Source of the DNA: Eutrigla gurnardus
Lineage: Eukaryota; Chordata; Actinopteri; Perciformes; Triglidae
Assembly (NCBI GenBank): GCA_963514095.1
Contig: OY741275.1
Location: 8,999,151-9,063,150 of the forward strand
DNA length: 64,000 bases
Reading direction: 5' to 3'
A program made the position numbers and the translations under genes. The notes beneath the pieces are model-generated. The model worked only from the letters and a program-made list of their open reading frames with translations, was not told the DNA's origin and did no database searches. Positions 12,301 through 23,800 of the stretch are shown piece after piece (positions within the stretch are counted from its first letter, which is position 1; every line of letters starts with the position of its first letter).

Positions 12301-13620
12301 GAGGATGAGAATGACATTTCTCTTTGACGCCAGCTAACCACGCCCCTCACCAGAGGCCTGAGAAACACAATAGGGGTGAACTGACAACCTATTTCTCACT
12401 GAGGTGACATTATCCAGCCAGTGTTTCCCTGAAAGTGTTTGTTGTTGTTGTTTTCCCTTCCTACTTTTCACATCACCCATCCAGTAGCACCTCCTCTTGC
12501 ACCCCACGCACTGTGTGCAAAGCTTCAAACGGCAAGATCAAAACAACCTTCATCACACAGGCAACTATAGGCGACGGCAAATGTCACAAATTGTTACAGC
12601 CAGTTTGTTTGTTTTCTGGGGCAACAGAATGCATAAGAGTGGGACTGCTCAGTGACCGCCTGCAGCAGGGGACATGAAACAGCCTGCCATGTTTTGGAAA
12701 GCTTTGCTGCCACTTTGTGTCATTGCCTGGCCCTGATCCACATGCTGAGCTGGACTGACTGCCCACATTGTACACAAAACAGTAACAACCTGTTTTGTTA
12801 AAAAAAAAAAAGGCTCCTCAGGCAAATTATGAGCAACTTTTTCTTCTTCTTTTTGTATGCTTGTTGTTGTTGTTGTGATGAGTAACCTGAACATGAGTAT
12901 CAGCATCTTAGTTTAAGCTCTGTGGGCGACATCGGTCTGGTCTCATGTGTCTTGGAAAAGCAGTTCACCTGTGATGTCTCCTCACTCCCCTGGTTCCAGT
13001 ATCAAATCCTCCGCCAGTTAAAGCAGCAGTCGCAGCTCTATTTTAAGACGGCATATTCGCTGATGGTGTGAGATCCCGGCACATCGGCGTGGTGTCTGAC
13101 AAGCGGTGCCGTAGAAGCCGCTAGCACCAGTGGAAGGTTTTGATTGTGAAGAGTAAGGATGCGTATAATTGTGCCTATCCGCCTGTCTTGTCACAACCTT
13201 CCGTTCCCCGTCGTTGAAGAGCACTGAAACACCTGCACGGGCAGGCAGGGTGACACGCTGCCACCACGGATGCTTTCGCCTGTCAGAGTTGCATGATGCA
13301 AGACTTTGGTGTCAATCTCTTTTACTAATGCATATCACAAAATGGGCTAAGATGCCCTAGTTGTAACATAAAATGAAGTAACGTAAAGGTTACATTCAGT
13401 GTGGAAATAGGAGGAAACCCCCCTTGGTGTCTCCTAAACAGCAGGTTGCTCATTTCCCTTTGATATCCTATTAGCAGTTTAGCACCGAACGACGAGCCAG
13501 GTTGGTAACATAGCGTTTAAGAATGTTGCATTGTCTCATTGGTATTTGTTGATGTTTATTTTTTTTCCACTTTCATATTCCACATTTTTCTTTCCTACAT
13601 TATGAAAAGTACAATAGCCT

Positions 13621-13651
13621 ATAGTAGTAGTAGTTGTAGTAGTAGTAGTAG
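13621..13651. repeat. (TAG)n short tandem repeat
   Basis: Trinucleotide TAG run with one TTG interruption. Confidence 0.85.
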
Positions 13652-13737
13652 TTTGCTCATCATCAGAGTATAATCTCCAGCTCCATCACTTAGAAAAGCA
13701 GATCTATTTTGTGTTACTGCCATCCGATCAGAATGAG

Positions 13738-13738
<1 letters not shown>

Positions 13739-13780
<42 letters not shown>
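13739..13780. repeat. (TA)21 microsatellite
   Basis: 42 bp of uninterrupted TA in the dgkg intron. Confidence 0.95.
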
Positions 13781-13782
<2 letters not shown>

Positions 13783-15771
13783 AAGTAAGTTGAGTCATGT
13801 CATGTGTATTGTCTCAGTTAAGCACTTAAAGCAGAACCAGATGGTGTCATTATAGAATAAAAGTCCTTCATACGTTAACATCATTACTGATTCCACCATC
13901 AGAGTGACACTTCCCATCCACCAAACTCTGGTTTAGTATACCATCTCCATCCAAGTACATCTACATTATCTATATTGCTTCCTCTGACATATAGTCGATG
14001 TAATCTCTGAGCCAATGCATCTTGAACTGAACTCATATAACTCATATATATGGAGGCTCAAGTGTCCAGAACTCTGCTGTATGTTGTGTGTATGCTGTAT
14101 GCCTCCATGCTTGATGCTCAATGTCCATTGTCCACATGGTCTTGTGCTGCTGTGGGCTTTATGTTAATACAACAGCATGCCTTTCAGCCGTCAAGAGTGC
14201 TGCAGGAATGAGTCCAAAACACACTAATGAGTCAGCATTTTTTGCACTTCAGGTTCCCTCAAAGTCAAACAGTTGCTAACAAATCACTAAGTGAGACTAC
14301 AAAATGTCTTCACACATGCGTTCATAGCACAACATTAGCTTTCTACATTTGGCGATTGCATTTATGCTTTAGAAGTCATAATTGTGATCTTCCTTTGTGA
14401 AGATTATTTTGCTGAACAATACATGTAAGTATCATACTTTTTATTTGACCACAAAGTTTATTTTCTACAATAATCCCAAATCCAACGGGAAAATCCCATT
14501 TGCATTTTGTGAAGAGGAACCAGTGCGACACTAAATTCCTGGTTGGCCAACAAAAATAGGCCAACCCTGCAGCTCTATAGGAGGTGTTAAAAAATTGCCA
14601 ACACATTTAAGTAACAAGGTTCAAGTCTGCAAACAGCTATAAGTCTAAATTCTTGACTTGTGCAGTTTAGTATTATTAAAGCAGGCGACCTGTAATTTCT
14701 CTGTAATTTAACATTATTTGAGGCTCTTGTCAAGCCTTGCTGTGCAAAATGATATTAATAGTGAAATTGGTTAAAGATCTAGAGCCTGGATAACATGTCA
14801 TTCCCCGGTGGTGTTTTTGTATGTCTGTAAGTGAGGTCATACTGAGGCTGCCCTTGTGACTGATCAGGGTTACATTCACCTCCACCCCAGAGGTCAGGGG
14901 TTAAATACATGGGAAGAATAGGGCTGAGTCCAGGCTGAGTCCTGCTTGAATCAACTTGTGACCTTTCATTCGATGCTGCCTTAGGTCAAAAGTCAGAGCT
15001 CTCTTCATATTTTACACTGTCATCCAACATTAGACTGAATTACTGCAGTACATGACCAGGAGTTTGTTTCAGTGGAAATTACCAAATAACTACCACAACC
15101 TTACTTTTAGCCAGAATACTGTTCAGTTTTCAAAAAAAATAAATACTTATCACAACCTTCCAGTGCTGCAGGTTACAGCCTGTGATGTTTTCCTCTTTTC
15201 TCCAACCAACAGTCCAAAACCATATTGTAAATGGATAAAATCATAGGACAACAAAGGAAAGCAGCAAATCATCACATTGGAGATGTGAATCTGATTAGCA
15301 TTTCACTTAGAAAAAGAACAATACATTGATTATGAAAATGTGTTTCATTCTCTGTATGTCAATTTTGATCATTTCAGCATCAGGGGCTATGTAAATCAGC
15401 CTGCAGACTAAACAGACAAGTACCTTCAATGCAAAAGAGAGTCACCATGGAAAATGAAGACACCAATGTTAGATTTGTTCCTTTATGGCTTGGACGCTAC
15501 AGAGCTGCAGACCAACTGAACGAACTTGCTAAAGCATAAAATGGCTTTGAGATAAACGCTAATATTCACTGAACAAATATGGATGAATCACTTGATTTGT
15601 GATGTAAGCGCACTTGTTCTAAATGTCAGAGATAGCTGAATTGAAATGTACTACTACCATATGTTGATGTTATGCCATATGCATTAACATTTGACATATA
15701 GCAAGTTGTGATAATATGCAGGTTTCATGATGTCCTGTAGGTCATGTTGTCTCCTCTGTTTCCTCCGGCAG

Positions 15772-15836
15772 GACGCCTCCATCGCCCATCGCTTTCATCT
15801 GATGCGGGAAAAGCACCCTGAGAAGTTCAACAGCAG
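15772..15836 (+). CDS. dgkg: dgkg exon: DASIAHRFH accessory-domain segment
   Basis: A short 65-bp exon between tcctccggcag and AG|gtgaga. It encodes DASIAHRFHLMREKHPEKFN plus Ser and two bases of an Arg codon. The phrase follows directly after NNYFSIGV in DGK alpha, beta and gamma, so the two exons are adjacent in the mRNA. Too short and too frame-specific to stand out as an open frame, but family conservation and both splice sites make it secure. Confidence 0.94.
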
Positions 15837-15930
15837 GTGAGAGGACAGGATATCTGTGAAAGCGCTACAAGGAGGAAAATACACTGAGCAGTCAGAAATA
15901 CTGATAACCGTCCCTGCCCTTACATCTTAA

Positions 15931-16018
15931 CGTTATTAGCTAACAGGCAACCTCATAACCAACTAGTGACCTTTAATCTGGATATCCAATATCGCATTGA
16001 GCCGCAATCGTCAGCAAT
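15931..16018 (+). repeat. Direct repeat X, first copy
   Basis: 88 bp from cgttattagctaacaggc to cgcaatcgtcagcaat. Matches 16262-16349 with only about two differences. The two copies flank segment Y. Confidence 0.9.
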
Positions 16019-16023
16019 AAGCA

Positions 16024-16261
16024 CTAAGTACGCAGGAATCGCCAAAGGCTCTGAAGGTTTGAGCTCACGATTAAACAATGAAAGTGGTCAAAAACAAACA
16101 CAATGTGTACTTTTCCTGCCTTTGGACTACTCAGTAGCTTGTTTCGAATTTCCAGTCTTCCGAGTCTCTGAGCAGCTCTTGTATGTTGTTTGCATGATGA
16201 CAACATGTATGCTTCCCTCTGCACTTAATTAGTCTACATACTGTAAAAAAAGACTCTTTGA
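16024..16261 (+). repeat. Segment Y, first copy, between the two X repeats
   Basis: About 238 bp from ctaagtacgcaggaatcgcc to actctttga. Nearly identical to 17594-17834. No terminal inverted repeat, poly-A tail or tRNA-like box is evident, so its class is unknown. Confidence 0.85.
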
Positions 16262-16349
16262 CGTCATTAGCTAACAGGCAACCTCATAACCAACTACTGA
16301 CCTTTAATCTGGATATCCAATATCGCATTGAGCCGCAATCGTCAGCAAT
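16262..16349 (+). repeat. Direct repeat X', second copy
   Basis: 88 bp copy of 15931-16018, right after segment Y. Together they form an X-Y-X' arrangement. Confidence 0.9.
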
Positions 16350-17593
16350 CCATGTCAGAACAAAACCTGCCTGCATAGTGGAATCAATATATTGGCAGTG
16401 CCTGGTTTGTGTGACGTGAGAGGATGTGAGGTCCGACTGGGATAGATCCATGGTATCCATGGTTTCCATAGTCCAAACGCAAATGTTTGGAATGACAATG
16501 AATAGTTGTGTGTTAGTTGTTCTCTCAGGTAAAGTGCTTAGCTAGATATATTAAATCTGCTGTTAAAGACCGGAATTACGCTAATGGAGGTTCACGTCAT
16601 TCTCAAAGGAGAGAAGCTGTCTGCATTTGGCAGCTAAGTGCATCAATGTCTAATTATGTATTATATAACACTGGAAGCTGCCTCGGTCTGACTCGACAGT
16701 GAGAGAGTAAAAGCGATCCAGAGTCAGATGGGAAGAAATACCTCGGCAACAACGGTTGAGCTCACAACATTCAGCTATCTGTAAAAAGGGTTTAGTCTCA
16801 AATGTTACCCAAGATTATTTGATAATAACATCATCATCACAACTTGACAGAGCTCCTCGAGAGCCACAGAATACATGTGTACGTGTTTTTTTGAGTAACG
16901 CCTCGTGGTCAGTAAACTAATCGTGGCTAGCTTGTGATTGACAGGTCGCTACCATGGCCGGTCCTGGACAACTTTAACCCATTCACAGTGTGTTTTCCTG
17001 ACATTTCCCTTCATAATGATCAACAACGTCACTGCAGTTTACTCCAAGTTCCTTTTTTAACATTTTCTGTCTTTGGAGAACTATTGAGAGGCAAACTAAC
17101 AATATAATTTTGGTCTTTTCATGAGATTTCTTGACAACATGAAGAGTAAAAAATATCGCCGGACTTATCTTTAAAATCTAAACATTACATCACAAACCTT
17201 AGCCCCTAAACCCCCCCTGAAAAATCCAAATCTGTGGGGGGAAACGGCACCTTTGATGTCTCCCGGCTTTCATTTCCAGCAGCCCTTTGCTGTGGCCACC
17301 TTTTACTCTGACGACTCATTCAGAAGCACAGCAGACTACAAACACCAGCAGTTTGCACACAACTTCTCTCGACACATACTGGAGCCCTGAGGCCAATCAC
17401 TGCTGATGAGTATAATGGTGCTGCCTGTTGTCTATGCTGGAGCCCAAGGCTGAGGTCTGGGTGTTAACAAACAATTGGCCGGTTTGTGAATAATGTCCTC
17501 AGGTGTCTCAACCTCAAAGCAGCTGCATGCGGACCTGCAATCATCGGCTTAAAAGCAATTCTGTGTAAACTGTTCACGATGTGTGTGCTAGCG

Positions 17594-17834
17594 CTAAGTA
17601 CGCAGGAATCGCCAAAGGCTCTGAAGGTTTGAGCTCACGATTAAACAATGAAAGTGGTCAAAAAACGAACACAATGTGTACTTTTCCTGCCTTTGGACTA
17701 CTCAGTAGCTTGTTTCGAATTCCCAGTCTTCTGAGTCTCTGAGCAGCTCTTGTATGTTGTTTGCATGATGACAACAACATGTATGCTTCCCTCTGCACTT
17801 AATTAGTCTACATACTGTAAAAAAAACTCTTTGA
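17594..17834 (+). repeat. Segment Y', second copy, 1.57 kb downstream and without X
   Basis: Same strand as 16024-16261, with few substitutions and small indels (an extra 'aac' near 17775). X is absent on both sides, so Y moved or was copied independently of X. Confidence 0.85.
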
Positions 17835-18134
17835 AATTCAATAATTAACGCTTAAATCTCCATCTGAGCCTCATATATTTTCCCAACATCACAGGCAGGA
17901 CACTAAAAGATGAAAGGAAGATACCTCTCTCTCTCTCCCTCTCTTTCTTTGATCCTTTATAAAACAGCAAGAGTAAAAATATGTAAAGCATTTATGTAGA
18001 GAGATATATTCAGCACACAACTCCCAGGTTTAACCCAGGACGCTAAAGAGCTCTTTCTTCCCTGCTAAAAGCTCTTCACGTCTGCTTTTTGATGCTTCAG
18101 TCTATTTCTATTCTGCTGCAAAGCTGTGTGAGCA

Positions 18135-18200
18135 ACTCCTGGCTCTAATCCAACTATGTTGAAATAACCTCCTGGCTCTAATCCAACTATGTTGGAATAA
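18135..18200 (+). repeat. Tandem duplication of a unit of about 31 bp
   Basis: The unit ctcctggctctaatccaact + atgttgaaataac occurs twice in succession, with one G/A difference. Confidence 0.85.
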
Positions 18201-18645
18201 CACCAACGGTCTAATGTACACTATTTACAGCGAGCCAACGCTGGAGATTGTTGTTTTGTTCTGCTAAGTTTTCCGCTTTAGTGCTTCCACAGAGTAACAG
18301 ATCGCTGATGGACAACTAGCATAAATGCATATCCATCCTCTCTGACAGCTATTTGAATCCAAAAGATTTGGTGTGGAGAAGGAGCCGTTTTTTTTTTGAC
18401 CCGTTGAGAAAGGCCCATAGCCACATGTAGCACTCAGCTCAGTGCTTTATTGTCCTGCCTGTCTCTCACAGTCCGTCTGCATGTGATGTGTCTCTCACAC
18501 ACACACTCACACCATCCCCCGCTCGTCTTGTAGCGCATAAAGTGTCACCCTCCCATCCGTGACCCCTGACTCTCCAACTCACCAGCATCCAATGATCACA
18601 GAAGCTAGACCTCCAGGAGCCCAAAGCCCAGGTGCTAGTGACTTC

Positions 18646-18875
18646 TGTGTGTGTGTATGTGTGTGTGTGTGTTTGTCAGTGTGTGTGTTTGTTTGTGTAT
18701 GTGTGTTTGTTTGTGTATGTGTGTGTTTGTGTATGTGTGTGTTTGTATGTGTGTGTGTGTTTGTTTGTGTATGTGTGTGTTTGTGTGTGTGTGTGTGTGT
18801 GTGTTTGTGTGTGTGTTTGTGTGTGTGTGTTTGTGTGTGTATGTGTTTCTGTGTGTGCGTGTGTGTGTATGCGTG
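18646..18875. repeat. Interrupted (GT)n microsatellite, left of solo LTR
   Basis: Long GT run with frequent TTTG and ATGT interruptions. Continues beyond the LTR at 19227-19259. Frames across it encode only C/V runs. Confidence 0.9.
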
Positions 18876-19226
18876 TGTTACGTCCCCATATGGCTAGGGG
18901 ATGAAGGACGTAACATAGTTAAATTAAATAAATAAACCGGGTGTAAAGGAGGGGAAAAACACAAAGGGTAACGGTAACTCAAAACTGCTTTATTCAAGCT
19001 TAGCAAAAACACTGTTTAGTTCCAACATAAACGGTCTGTCGTAACTCAGACTCCTGCATGTTTCCCCCCCGGGTGTGCCAGCTCACTGGTAACTTATGCC
19101 AGTTGCCTTATTGGCAACTGACCTCAGGTGTTGCATGAGGGGGGAGGATGAGGGTGTCACCTGTATGGAATAAAGAAAAAACACAACACACACACAAAAC
19201 ACACCCACAGCACTGGGGCTGTAACA
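18876..19226 (+). mobile_element. Candidate solo LTR inserted in a GT microsatellite
   Basis: A 351-bp segment beginning TGTTACGTCCCC and ending GGGGCTGTAACA, so it starts TG, ends CA and has matching short inverted ends. It is flanked by GCGTG on both sides (18871-18875, 19227-19231), a 5-bp duplication as made by LTR-retroelement integrases. It holds an AATAAA-like A-rich stretch near 18930 and no ORF. The class (Ty3/gypsy-like or retroviral) is not decided. The GT-rich surroundings make a 5-bp match somewhat easier by chance. Strand is assumed. Confidence 0.65.
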
Positions 19227-19259
19227 GCGTGTGTGCGTGTGTGTGTGTGTGTGTGTGTG
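19227..19259. repeat. (GT)n microsatellite, right of solo LTR
   Basis: gcgtgtgtgcgtgtgtg… continuing the tract interrupted by the LTR. Confidence 0.9.
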
Positions 19260-20494
19260 AAATCTAGAAATGTATATTTCGCTGCTGATTCGGCCTCACA
19301 TTTACACTTGTTTAGACCGGGAGGCATTGGACCTCATGCAAGAACATAATCGTCATTTATTACCGCAATAAACATTCTGAGTTTAAGGTCTCATAAAGTG
19401 TCAAGTCTTCCTCAATACAGCATGATCTTCATTAAGTAAATTATGGTCCATGTAGAGTCAAATAAATGATAAAGCAGGTTATGTTTTAGGGCGCACTTAC
19501 CTTGTGATTGACAAGTCACTACTGCAGCCTCACTACCGTTGCTGCCATGCTACCATGCTACCAATACAGTTTGCTACTAAGATGACTTTAACACAGCTGT
19601 TTTTTCTCTTGAATTCTAAAGCTAACTTTGCCCTATATATTCAACCTACATGAAGTCCTGCTTTTTCAAGATCCATAAAGGAAATAATATATATTTTTAA
19701 CAACATCAACAGCAGAATTAAAGATTGTGCTAAAGCCAAGGAATGGGAAAACTAAGTTCCGTAAATGTCGCGTTAATGTAAAGAAGAAATGTTTCCTATG
19801 AAAAACGTCTCGCCACAGCAAGGCCGTCGATGACTGCATCGGAAGGGGGTCAAATAATTTGTGTTCATATTGATATTGTAATGTTATACAATAGCACCAT
19901 ATAGAATAATGATAATTATTAGGATATTCTAATTCATTTAGAATTATAGGCTATAATTTGAATTGCAGCGTCAAATTATAATAAAGTCAACCAAGTCTTA
20001 TTATTTATGTAGGGTTTTCAAACTGAAAATTCCTTCAATGTAGTGAAATCAAAAATACAATCTATGAGTGAAAAACTTAAACTTGCACATGACTCCCACC
20101 TCAGTTCTGGCCCACTCGTAAATGTTTAAATAAATGTTTAAATATGTTTGAACCAAACAGGAAATTCAGTATGCGAGAAAATTGGTTTCCATAAATCTCT
20201 CATACAAGCCCCTGAAGAACAATTCTATTTGTACGGGTGGCGTTTGCATGAGGCCCTAAAGATAGACCCTGAACACAGTACTATCTTAAGAGATGCATTT
20301 TCTGTGTTAAGTAAAGATCTAAACTCAACCCTCCTGTTACCCTCACATTATTTAATTATTTCCAAATCAAGAAAAAATTATTTCACATTAGCAGCACTAA
20401 TTCTACCTGGGTGGGGACCATGATGCCTTTTTTGTAAATCATCCAAAGTGTGTAGGCTACAGGTGGTTTGGGTAAGCTAGCAGTAGGTCAAAGA

Positions 20495-20804
20495 GGAAGT
20501 AAACACGTTGCTTGACCCAGATGTTTGCCGTTGCTATGACAATAAGTGAAAGCTACCGCTAGTATCTCAGCCCAATCACCCGATCAATAAACACCCATAC
20601 AATGACAATTTGGCCGGTTAAAATTAACCAACAATAACCATCAACTGCCATCACCCTAAGGACCTTAGCAAAGCGACATTCATGGGAAGTTAGCTAGCAT
20701 AATAAACTAGCAAATTTGCCACTTTAAAACTAGCATATTTTCTTCAGAATATTGCCCATCTCTCTCGGCTCCTATTTTATTTAATTTTTTCCTACAGTGG
20801 CCCT
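20495..20804 (+). mobile_element. Family R copy 2, left-truncated
   Basis: Aligns with the right part of 912-1541 (gtttgccgttgctatgac, gaaagctaccgct, ggaccttagcaaag, tctctcggctcc) and keeps the right terminus TACAGTGGCCCT at 20793-20804. The left terminus is not found. Internal deletions relative to copy 1 are evident. Confidence 0.65.
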
Positions 20805-23800
20805 AATACGCCATCGTAGATTAGATTACACTACTGTATTACTGGTATTTTTTTTATTTTAAATGTGCTCTTCCAAAACGGCTTTGTCAAACCCGAAGAA
20901 TAAGTCAGTGACACTGATCACCTGATTGGCTTATCAGAAATCTGCTGTTTTTCCCTTTCAAGTGTTCTAGCGATCAAGTTTAAAGATTTTCATTCTTTCT
21001 TGTCTTCACTGACTGTCACGCTCACCACCCAGTTATTTTATTTATTCCAAACAAACTGCTCCTAGAAAATGAAATGCATCAGTTCCTGTGCACAAAGGGG
21101 ACTTTTATTTGCAATGTACCAACTGCAGCAAAGCAAGCACAAACTTTTTTATAATTCTCTTATGTCATAGATATGATTAGAGTGGCTTGAACAGCTACTT
21201 GTCCTAAGCTACTTCCATTAAGGTGTCTTAAATCATCACTGTTAAAAATGATAGACCATTAGACATCTTTTCAATATACTTGTCTTGTTTTAAGCCACTA
21301 AAGAAATATATGTTATAGGCACATCCTTCTAGACATTACCTGATCAATGAATCATAATTATTGGGGAGTTCTGGTGACTATACACCATCTACAGGGAAGG
21401 CATAGATGGAGCTAAGTTACGTTGAAGTGCTACAAATCAATATTTCATGAATTTCATGTTAACAATGTTGCCCGTGTTGCTATGGAGCAAAAACCAGGTC
21501 AGAGGCTTGAATCAGATCTTTATTGTTGCAGTAGGGAATAGAACACTGTGCCACATGGAAAGTGTAATCCTTACTTTGTTGCTGTTTTTTTAGGCTACGG
21601 TCAAAGAATAGTCACCCAAAAAAAGGTATTTGGTATATGATTTGATTATATATACTTGATTATTTGATTGAGTGATGTGTTGTCAGAATTCTTTAGGACT
21701 TCAAAGAGGACAACTGCAGTGTTCAGAGTATCGGCTTCGTAATTATGCAATTGTTATTGACGAGGGTCTGCTGTGTTGCCACCAGAAGGTACTATCATAC
21801 TGTTGGTAAATGGTACATTTATATGAAGCTTTTCTTGTTTTTTCAACCATGGAAGTGGTTTGAACTTGAGTCAAAGGACCATGACTCGCTCTACTTCAGC
21901 CAAGCCACAGCCGCCTGCCCCTTTGGGAAAGGATTTCGGTGTTCCTCATGCTGAATTGCTTTTATATGGCAACTGCAGAGCATGTAGATGCTGCAGCCGG
22001 TACCTCATGCATTTTGCTATTGTTTTGCCTCAGTTTGTTGTCTTTTCATCTTTTTTGCTGCAGCACTTATGGCATATGACAGAATAAATTCATCAACATC
22101 GGAAAAGGAAGTGTGGAGATTGCTGTTTGCATTCCCCCTGATGCAAATAATAATAAAAAAAAAACAATCCAGGAGTGCAGGAGTGCAGGAATGCACCATT
22201 TCTGTTTAGTTTTTTGTCTTGTAGATTAGGAACCTTCCTTAGCAAGTAATACTGTTAGACTGCAGCCACGGTGATGGCATGCTTCATAGTGAAATGTGGG
22301 TGTTGTAGTTAACTTCTCTCCTCACATCATTATCAACAGAAGTGTGATGTTGTACCTAACTTCTGTGTACTGATGATACAGCAGGAAGAGTTTTAGGTTC
22401 ATCAAGGCCTTTAACATTTTCGATGCAAAATTTGTATAAATTATTTGAAATATTGTTGAAGTCCTATTATTTTTTTGCGTCTTGAGCTCTGGACTCTCGA
22501 TATAAAGGGTCAGCAGGGGAATAAACTGTACGGTTATAACTAACAATCAGAACCAACTGTGCATTGAGAATTAGTTTCCGCACCCCACAAGCCAATCAAA
22601 GCTCTAGAATAACGTCCCGCGGAGCTGCAGTCACATGACCGCAGAGCACAGAAACTCTTGGATAAATTTGAATTTCTACAGAAAACTCTGACCATGCTTT
22701 GATTATTGCCATTCATTGTCTTTCAGGGTTTGTGTTCCTCCAGGTGTTGCCGCTCCACCACCAAAACTTCTATAATGGGTTTGTTTTTCCTCAGTGGGGT
22801 TGATGATTGTTATCACATGACAAAACTCACCCTCTATAACTTAATGCAAGTGAATGAGAGAAAGGAAGGGGGAGGAAAGAGGTGATGGGGGTCATAAGGT
22901 CACTGCTCATATTGGGGATTAAAGGAGATGCTTATCTGTAGGGAGGGGGAGCGAGGGGCACCATTGGGCGAGAGAAAGCTGGATACAGTATGCAGAGAGA
23001 GAGTTGTGGAGCCCCCCGAGCTGAACAGTGTTTTCATAACAACACGGCTCCAACTTCCACCAGAGAAAATCTCTAGTCTCTGTCAGACCAAGTGAGAATA
23101 CATTAGGTCTTTGAATCCTCTTTGAAATGTTACAGCTTTCAAACCAACTGTATTCACTGAAGATGAATAGAATTAATAAGTACTCTGCTTTGTTCGGGAC
23201 ACAGCCTTACAAGCTGAAGTGGAGACAAAAAAATGGGACAGTTTTTGTCACACCCCCACACTTATTTAAGATTATTTAAGAAATCCTTTTTGTTCCAGCA
23301 TTTCAGCAGTTTTGGTGCATAAACATGGGCATAATAGAGGAAAGGCTTACGGAAGTAGTCTGCCTCCCTATTGGACTCTGTCCAGACGAGAGGGAAAAAA
23401 CACAAGTTAATTGCATTTTTTACAGACCATCTCAAGTGGAAGGAGCTTAATGAGGTTAGGCAGCTTGCCTCGTTGAGGATCGCAACTGTTCCTAATTGTG
23501 ATCTCAAATATGCTCGTAATCCCCTGATTTGACAGCAGCAGCGGTTTCTGGGGAGGTATTAAGGTGAAAGAAAGAGAACAAGGGACAGCAAGACAATTAG
23601 CGGGGAGAAAACCATGTGAACAAGTGCAGCATTCAGGTTACATTTTAAATAAAAATAAACAGTGATGAATTATGTTAATGCTTACTTTGAAGTCTTTTTT
23701 TGCAAGGTTCGTGTTGAGTTTTATCTCCTGAAATATTCCCGTCTGCATGGAGGAAAAGAAAAATATTTTGAACCATTCCAACTTTTTTATGTGGTGTTCC

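Larger units (their letters stand above)
4752..15771 (+). other. dgkg intron (11.0 kb)
   Basis: No coding sequence of the host gene. The 0.8-kb TIR element with a fossil ORF is at 6294-7088. A dispersed repeat with 'cctaaacccaactaag' phrases lies around 9130-9300. Short tandem repeats include a TAG repeat at 13621-13651 and a TA run at 13739-13780. The rest is AT-rich and I see nothing I can name. Confidence 0.5.

Noticed and set aside
15966..16232. 88-codon frame across segments X and Y
   Set aside because: It does not persist in Y', which has indels, and resembles nothing known.
18559..18935. Frames of 90-112 codons rich in Cys and Val
   Set aside because: They are readings of the GT microsatellite.
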